Origin: Zanthoxylum bungeanum
Taxonomy: Eukaryota; Streptophyta; Magnoliopsida; Sapindales; Rutaceae
Direction of reading: 5' to 3'
Assembly (NCBI GenBank): GCA_019454045.1
Contig: SKCR01021354.1
Location: 1-64,000 of the forward strand
Length of the DNA stretch: 64,000 nucleotides
Within the stretch, counting starts at the first letter, position 1. The number at the start of each line of letters is the position of its first letter. Made by a program: the position numbers and the translations under genes. A model generated the notes under the pieces. That model had not been told where the DNA came from, searched no databases, and saw only the letters and a program-made list of their open reading frames with translations. Positions 57,401 to 64,000 of the stretch are shown here, piece after piece.

Positions 57401-57891
57401 CACACATAACAAATACGCACAAACCAGTACCATAAATGACAAAGATTCCATCTAAATACATCAACACCAAGCAAAAACAGTAAGTAACCAAAAAAATTAA
57501 AAATGAAACAAAGACGACCCATTTAAGAGGCCCCTATCAATATAAATTCCAAATCAAACACATAACGCGTAAATATATCACCATTAATCAAATACCACAC
57601 ACATGCATATTTATTATGCGTACATACAAACTTATAGAACAAGAAAGCAGAATTTTCAAGAAAGAACAAAAAGATTTAGACAAGGGTTTTAAGTTTGCTT
57701 TTTGTTATTATACCGTCAACATAGTGATAGAAGTTGACGTAAGCGTAACAGAGACTCTTCTTGGTGACGGCACAACGGCAGAGGTGGACGGAGATAATGG
57801 GTCCCATTTTGGAAAATGCGTCGAGCAAGTCGGTCTCGACGGTGCCTGAGTGAAGGTCGCCGACGTACAGCGACGCTCGCTGCATTTGCAT
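54466..57891 (-). CDS. Poly(A)-binding protein, PAB6/PAB7-like
   Basis: Eight exons on the minus strand: 57714-57891, 56693-57002, 56057-56316, 55659-55955, 55262-55578, 55107-55169, 54764-54949, 54466-54648. They give 597 residues in frame. RRM1 (from residue 8, LYVGDL), RRM2 (from 96, LFVKNL), RRM3 (from 186, LYVKNL) and RRM4 (LYVRNL, RSKGFGFVCF) are in the PABP order. A Pro/Tyr-rich linker follows and then the MLLE domain (GELIHPLVNNLQ, KVSGMMLKMNNYEVVKLL) at about 524-582. It binds mRNA poly(A) tails in the cytoplasm and contacts PAM2-motif partners. RNP1 of RRM1 and RRM3 has Cys for Gly (SLCYAYVNF, KSKCFGFVNF). The near-absent N-terminal leader before RRM1 and the short linker resemble the divergent PAB6/PAB7 class, but this was not checked by alignment. 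Confidence 0.9.
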
Positions 57892-58141
57892 TGTTAAAGA
57901 ATTGTTGACGACGGTGACGTTTTTGTTTTCTTTTTCCTTTTTCCCCCTTTATTTGCCTTCGAAAACCCCTAAACTAAAGAAAATGAAAGATTTGTGAGAG
58001 GGAGGGAAAATGAAAGGTTTTTGTTTTTTTGTCAGTTCGTTGGAGATAGTATATGCGTTATAGTATATGCGTTTTTAACTTTTACGCAGTGTGCTATTAA
58101 AGGACATAGTTATTTCATTTTATCAAATAGGTCCCAATAGG
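57892..58141 (-). promoter_or_regulatory. PABP 5' leader and proximal promoter
   Basis: The sequence just upstream of the ATG on the minus strand is a CT-rich leader (reverse of AGAGGGAGGGAAAATG) preceded by a small direct repeat ATAGTATATGCGTT (58045-58072). No TATA box can be assigned with confidence. Confidence 0.4.
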
Positions 58142-58417
58142 TTTTTTTTTTAAATACATTACAATTATATGGATATATAATCCAAAATTTATTGGGACAT
58201 TAAATACATATAATTATAGCATATCCAGAAATCTACGTCTATAAAAAGACGACCTAGAACTCCAAATCTTAAGGATATCTACTCCCACTCAAATATGGGA
58301 AGATAAACTACTCTCATTTTCGGGAGATGAGAGCCACAGGGTCTCTGCCCCTGCAGAGATTCGAACATATGTTCTCCTTTTTGGGAGAGCACATATTACC
58401 ACTGGACCAATGAGCCC
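58142..58417 (-). mobile_element. tRNA-derived SINE
   Basis: On the minus strand it begins GGGCTCATTGGTCCAGTGG. An A box TGGTCCAGTGG (plus-strand 58399-58409) and a B box TGTTCGAATCT (58357-58367) are about 31 bp apart, as in a tRNA-type pol III promoter. About 275 bp downstream it ends in a run of ten A (58142-58151 on the plus strand as T). No open frame. TACTGGG/TATTGGG at the two edges could be a short decayed target duplication. The alternative is a tRNA pseudogene, but the long body and A-tail favour a SINE. Confidence 0.65.
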
Positions 58418-59940
58418 AGTAATGTCTTAATGCGTTTGAAATGAAGAAAATAACATCTTTTTCCCCTTGTTTTTATGTGCATACTCTTAAATATTAATGA
58501 TGGTCAATTGTCTGAGTACAGTGGCATAATCAGAATATTGATATAGTGAAGGTAAAATTTTATTTTTATAAAAAAAATGATGAATATTTTCCATTTCAAA
58601 TGTGACAAATCAAAATTATCTCATTATGTAACTAGACTATTCATTAATTTATATGATACATTTAATAAATTTTCAAATTGAGTGAGAGTCAAGTCCTTAG
58701 AAGCTTGCAATTATATGAGTTATGGATGGCAAATGATTAAGTATGGTAAGAATATGCCAATACATATATTTGATTTATTCAATTAACATGTACGAAAAAT
58801 TCATCTATATCTCTTCCTAATATACGGGCCTGTGTGAGGGTCCTTATTCACTCGAAGATTTTACCTCTATTTAAACGGGAATATCAATACTCATACCCTA
58901 CCTATCTTACTAACGAGTATAAAAAATTATTCTATTACCTATCCATAATGTATCGAGGCTCGCAGATCCCATCTCATGAGAATTTTTCTATCAATGTTAA
59001 CCATGTACATATTTGATACAAATGGAAAATATATGACCTTCTTTGAGAAAGAAAAGAAAAGGTTTATGGAGTTTATGCTATTTTCACTTGTTTGTCCGCT
59101 AATGAGAGTGAATGGAAGTTGGTTATATTGAAGTCGAGCAAGAGTGTGTTATTTGGAGGAAGAACTCGCCGTGAAAAAAAAACACGTGTCCAGATGAGTA
59201 AATTAGAACGAGGCGCGTCGTTTCAGCACTGCCAGTGAGAAAGAGAGTGTTTTCTTATTAAGCATCTGTACACTGTACAGATACAGATCGGTGGTGGGGG
59301 AAATAGCTACTCGCTAATTTTGACAAACACGTGTATCCTGTATATAATTTTTTTTTTTAATAATGATTTTGGGACTAAATCAGAATTAAAGAGGACAAAT
59401 TTATTATTGAAATAATTTTTTTATCTTTTAATTTTATTTTTATTTAGATAATTTTGTCGATATTTAATCGTGTTTAAGTTTCTTTATCTTTTTGTTTGTG
59501 TTGAGTTTTGTTAAATCTTCTATAATGAGTGCATATATATACTAATAAATAATTAAAATTTAATTACTTAAAAAAATTTATTTAATAATTATCATACACA
59601 ATTTATAAATACCGAATTAAGGTCCTTAGTAATTTATAATAATTTTAACATAAACACTCTCAAAGAGACTCTTATAATAATCATTATTTGTTAATAATAG
59701 TCATTAGTAATCGATCGAGGGAGTTAATCACTGAAATTTCATTTTATTTAATTGATTTTTATTTATAAATTATAATTATAAACAATTGATTTTATTTTAC
59801 GAATGGAATATTCATTTAATAAATTAATTATAAACGAATTCATACTAGGGAGGAATAGCATTACTCTTTTAAAGCTTTTTACAATGCAGTAACCGTACAA
59901 ACAGAGTATTTATTATCAGGGTATATATGAAGCTATACAG
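58418..59940. other. AT-rich intergenic region between PABP and CHUP1-like genes
   Basis: No gene is supported. Two G-box/ABRE-like ACACGTGT octamers lie at about 59182-59189 and 59327-59334. Scattered TATATA-rich sequence from 59340 to 59880. Confidence 0.5.
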
Positions 59941-62422
59941 TCAGCCGACGGTAAACGACGACAAGTTCTTTCGTCCACCATGTCCATGCGTACTCTTCAA
60001 AACTTGTGCAAATTTCAACAGATTAGCATCCTGTTTTTCGAAATCACTAACACTTTCTCTGCCCGAAGTAAACGTCTTATATGCATAAGAAGATCCCAAA
60101 TCACTATTGCTCCGTCTTTTATTCACATTCTTCCTATCATCTTCATTTACGCTCCTCGATCTTTGGATATCCAGAGAATGTCTATAAGAACTCTGAGGTG
60201 AAACTGCATTCATTACTGTTGAAGCACCTGAACAATGCCACGGTGAATCACCATCTTCAAAGGATCCTCCAGTTTTATCCTCGGATGAACTACGTTTATG
60301 AGGACTAACATCTTTCTCTCGTACTAGTTTCCTAAGCTTGTGGAATAATTTTCTGCTTGAAGTACTAGTCTTGGTAGAAAATAATTTATCCGCAGATGAG
60401 TTATCATGGTGGTTTTCGGAGTCTGTGATACAGGATGCTTGTGAGGATGACCAGCAGTCACAGTCGATATCCATAATGTTTCCATGCCCTTCATTATGTG
60501 CGTATTCAAGTATTAACCGCTTGGCTTTCTCCTCAGACTTGGGACTTGAAATTCTGCTAAGGTCTCTTGCAACTGTCTTACCAGCTGGGGGCTGATAATT
60601 CCGTAGCTCATATCGTAAGCAAGCATTTATCCACTTTAGATACACCAATTCCTCAACACCAGCACATTTATCTGCATGTAGTTTCTCAACTTCCTTGGAC
60701 AGATTTTCGTTTTCTTCTCTCAACTGCTGGCCCGTTTCCTTCAGCGCTTCCATCTGCAACAGAATGTACAGATTAGAGGTAATAATTCAACAATTAAGTA
60801 GGGGTATAAAGAAGAAAATTAAGAAAGATTACCACAACTGGATGGATTACCTCTGGATCTTCCGTCACGGAAATGTCAAGCATTTGGATGGACTCCAACT
60901 TCCGAGCCAATTCCGAATTTTCTAGTTGCAACCTCATGTTAGATTTCCTCAAATCTTCTGCCTCAATCTCCAAAACCTTTAGCCTTTCCAATCTTGAATG
61001 AGTATCTGGATCAATTGTAGCACCTTTGTATGCTTGTTCTTGCAACTTAGTGACCCTTTTCTGAATGGCTAAGATCTGTTCCCTGTTCTGCTCAGCTTCA
61101 GTTCTCAGTTTCTTCTTGAGCAGCTTAATTTTTGTTTTTGCAGCTTCAAGCTCACCGCCAATTTTTGCATGATCAGCTGCTTGTGCTTGTAGTCTCCAAT
61201 TATCTTCCCGTAAAGATTTGATCTTGAGATTGAGAAGCTTACCCTCCATATTGTTTAGCTTTACCCGATTTTGGAGCTCCATCACAGCTGTTTCTTGCTC
61301 TTTAAGACCATAATACTCGAGTAACTGGAACTCAAGATTCTTCTCCCTGTCCTGAAGTATTCTAACCATGTTTTTCAGGTTCTTTACTTCTCGCTCAATG
61401 TCATCCTCCTCTGAATCTCTGCATGCTCTGGGAGGTTCAACATCAGACTTAGGTGTCACTACCTCTATCCATGGAGAACACCCATCTGTGCCACCAAAGT
61501 CGACTTCCTTCATGAGTTCATTATACTCTGGCAAGAGGCAACTGTTATTATCTCCACTACCAACAACAGAATTATCAACAATGACGTTCTGCGTGTAAGA
61601 CTCTTCCTGCAATACAGAACGCAATGCATGTTAGGTTCGCTGAAGTATAATCCAGGACTGGGCCCATTACAGCCTGTTTTTGCCAAACTTTAGGGGATAA
61701 CCATTTACTTCTGAGAGTTGGTATTCATTCAGAATGGGGTTGATAGCAAGGAGTAATCCAGATGTAACTAATCTGAGAATTTATACATCATTCTAGATTC
61801 TAAACCAATTCCTTAAATCAATTAGCATAATTTATTTGAGCCTAGCATTCCATCTCTCTCTCTCTTTTGAGTTTTTCAACAACATGACTGATGTGTGTCG
61901 TTAAAACTGATTAATAAATCAAATGATAATTGAAAGGCATTGAAAAATGTTATATTTCTGTCTTGAGTATACCAGATTATAGTTCAGAAACTATAATGAT
62001 TGGAACTAGAACAAAACTTCCAGGAGCTGGAATTAAAATTGCAATCCGTCTAAACTTACATATCTTTGGCTAGCAACTGAAACTAGACTGCAGGAACTAG
62101 GCACTGACTTTAAGGGCCGGATGTCATCGGACTCATCTTTACGCGGGGTTCTTCCACCTAATTCAAATTCGTTCACATGATCTAACAAAACAAACATAAC
62201 ATTAGCAACATAAGTAGGCAAATCCCAAACAAAAGCACATACAAGAGAAGCCAACAAAAAGCTGAAATTCAAACCTGAAATATGCGGCGAGGGAGGAGGC
62301 AAGGAAGGTTTAGTTCCTTTTCTTCTAAGGCGAGCAACGAAAACTCCTGCCAAGGAGAAAACAAAAGCCACCCCAAATTTTACAAGAAGAGGCTTAATAT
62401 CTCTTCTCTCACCCAGCTTCAT
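59941..62422 (-). CDS. CHUP1-like coiled-coil protein, short form
   Basis: Four exons, 62275-62422, 62060-62181, 60851-61606 and 59941-60753, give 612 residues with consistent phases (1, 0, 0). An N-terminal hydrophobic anchor (LLVKFGVAFVFSLAGVFVA, about residues 12-30) followed by RLRRK and a Pro-rich PSLPPPSP resembles the outer-envelope anchor of CHUP1. A long coiled coil runs about 150-385. The conserved block ELVYLKWINACLRYELRNYQ, PAGK, then ARDLS and SPKSEEKAKRLILEYA, follows. CHUP1 anchors chloroplasts to actin for positioning. Here the long Pro-rich region and the C-terminal actin-assembly domain of full-length CHUP1 (about 1000 residues) are missing; a Ser/Lys-rich tail ending NLSSFTVG replaces them. 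It is closer to the short CHUP1-like/actin-binding proteins. Exact localisation is inferred. Confidence 0.88.
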
Positions 62423-62445
62423 AATTCCGAAACAATAGTTACAGC

Positions 62446-62496
62446 TTATTCAACAATCAACATTACGGGAGGGATCACAGTTATTCCATTCTCCAT
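62446..62496 (-). other. Upstream ORF in the CHUP1-like 5' leader
   Basis: A 16-codon frame, MENGITVIPPVMLIVE, ends 23 nt before the main ATG at 62422. It directly follows a likely 5' UTR splice acceptor (TGTGTAG before ATGGAG, minus strand); a donor-like AAC/GTGAGTC lies at about 62945, suggesting a 5' UTR intron of about 450 bp. Whether it is translated is unknown. Confidence 0.35.
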
Positions 62497-63650
62497 CTAC
62501 ACAGCCAATATCAACAAAAGAAATATTTAGATTAGTATTAGCAAATTAAACATCATATGATGAACAACAGATTTAATTATACATCCACAGAACCAAAATT
62601 AACATGATCAATTTAATTATAGCATATTCCCTATATTTCACATGATCTATCACATAAAAAAAATAAATCAATCAATCAATTTGTGCTAATTAAACTAAGA
62701 AAACACACAAAATAATAATCAATTTATGCTAACTCCAAATAAAGACAGTAATCCACTTGCCCAGAAACATGAACATAGAAACACACAAAAAGAATCATAA
62801 AAAACAAAAACTAAGCAAACCCGTTTCAATAAACATGCCAAAAACACAAGCAATAAAATAAAAGAAAAATTGTAACCCAGATCAAATAAAGCAAATCCCA
62901 CATGAGTTTTAATATGAATCACTGGGATAGAAACAGATGACTCACGTTAAAGAGAAGATTAATTCTGAAACACATTGAATAGAATCAAATAGAACAGCAA
63001 CAGTAACAACTTTAGGCCTTTGATTATTTGTTAAGTTTGATATATGCTTTAATTTGGCATCAGTTTTTGTCCCTTTTAAACACAAAAAAGCTGACACAAT
63101 TCTAAATATTAAAAGTCTTCAACAACAGCAATAATGACAAAGATGGACACTTCTTGTGGGGTTTTGTCTTGAAGGTCATGTTAGACTGTTAGTTGCCAGA
63201 TGGAGTAAAGATTTTGTATCAGCAAGATTCTGATTCGAAGTTAGGACCAAGAGGAAATGGAATTTCTAGATTATTAAGATGATTTTAATGTATAGTTTAT
63301 TATAGAATTGGATGAGTTTATAAATTAATTTATATTTAACTCATATTTTAATCAATATTCTTAATCAAAATGTGTTTAAGTGTTTTATAAAAAAAAAATA
63401 TTTAAACCTAAAAAATTAAAACGTGTGTTATATTGCTATTTTATTGTGATATATTGAGAAAGAAAAACCCTCTTTTAGTTAAAGAAAATACTCTTTTAGT
63501 TATTGTCTTTTTTAAAGATCACTCTTTTAATTAGATTCGGGCAACTGTTCGGTTCGGTTCCGAACCTTCTGATTTTTTTTAAAAATTTTAAATTTTAATA
63601 ATGATTTTTTAAAAAAAATAAAATAAAAATTAGATTAAATTTTTTATTTA
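62497..63650. other. 5' flank of CHUP1-like gene and AT-rich intergenic region
   Basis: Probably holds the 5' UTR intron and promoter of the CHUP1-like gene (up to about 63250). Beyond that it is AT-rich. A 16-bp near-palindrome GGTTCGGTTCCGAACC is at about 63552-63567. No gene is supported. Confidence 0.4.
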
Positions 63651-63809
63651 ATATTATTAATTTGAATTTAGATTTACAAACTTCAGTTGCCTACGTATCC
63701 TCTATGGATGAGATGAATCAAATATCACGTAGTTCCATTATATTTTTAAAATAGTTCCCCAATACAATTATTCAAACTCATCAATCATCATCATTATCAG
63801 TGATTATTG

Positions 63810-64000
63810 ATCATTCAGCTCCTGTTCCGCTTGCACTTGCAGATGTATTATCAAACAAGTCTTCAAAATCATCGGGGGTATCTTCTTGTTGTCTGAGATC
63901 AGCTTGGGTCCAATCATCCACACATGTTGTTGCTTCTAAAGTGTCTGGAGGTAATGAAGATCATCTCGCTTCCAAATTATTACCTCATAAGCTGAAGGCT
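63810..64000 (-). pseudogene. Probable hAT transposase C-terminal remnant
   Basis: On the minus strand, a frame ending at 63813 reads SSLPPDTLEATTCVDDW then TQADLRQQEDTPDDFEDLFD. This resembles the end of hAT dimerisation domains, which run 'RSSL-P-TVEAL-C--DWLR' as in the transposase at 44671-47617. A stop interrupts the frame just upstream (about 63955), and the window ends before the rest. Assignment rests on pattern only. Confidence 0.4.

Overview
The window is nuclear DNA from a flowering plant, most likely a eudicot. It is AT-rich, its genes are split by GT-AG introns, it carries plant-specific gene families, and LTR retrotransposons and hAT transposons fill well over half of it. I cannot name the species.

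Layout. (1) 1-2076: two minus-strand LTRs of a SIRE/Maximus-type Ty1/copia family. (2) 2580-11044: a tandem array of three small secreted Cys-rich peptide genes (2829-3257, 9261-9602, 10690-11044). All have two exons, a phase-1 intron splitting a Gly codon, a signal peptide ending near P-C-(E/K)-A-A and an eight-Cys C-terminal signature. An orphan promoter (5225-5431) suggests a lost fourth member, and retroelements interrupt the array at 3430-4440 and 5432-8973. This is my best candidate for something undescribed. (3) 11373-12690: an LTR-like repeat. (4) 12856-36778: one SIRE-type copia element with matching 5-bp target duplications (AATAT). A 16-kb Tat-clade Ty3/gypsy element (14147-30216, duplication ACCTT) sits in its 5' LTR and a solo LTR (33844-35815) sits in its 3' LTR.

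(5) 37155-51586: a malectin-like leucine-rich-repeat receptor kinase of 13 exons. Intron 7 is about 10.7 kb because a copia element landed in it; that element holds a gypsy LTR fragment and a 5.8-kb hAT transposon, and the hAT holds a MITE and a GC-rich repeat. All splice phases downstream of exon 1 agree, but the signal-peptide frame in exon 1 does not join the rest. (6) 52535-53964: a GDSL esterase/lipase, five exons, intact. (7) 54466-57891, minus strand: a poly(A)-binding protein with four RRMs and an MLLE domain, eight exons, intact. (8) 58142-58417, minus strand: a probable tRNA-derived SINE. (9) 59941-62422, minus strand: a CHUP1-like coiled-coil protein with an N-terminal membrane anchor, four exons, intact. 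(10) The right edge carries a probable hAT transposase remnant.

The host genes show no operon-like logic. The receptor kinase, lipase, PABP and CHUP1-like gene are ordinary single-copy-looking genes in a gene-rich island (50-62.5 kb), while 12.8-36.8 kb is a nested repeat block. Coordinates of exons and element ends were read by eye from splice motifs, TG..CA termini and target duplications. No alignments or database searches were run.
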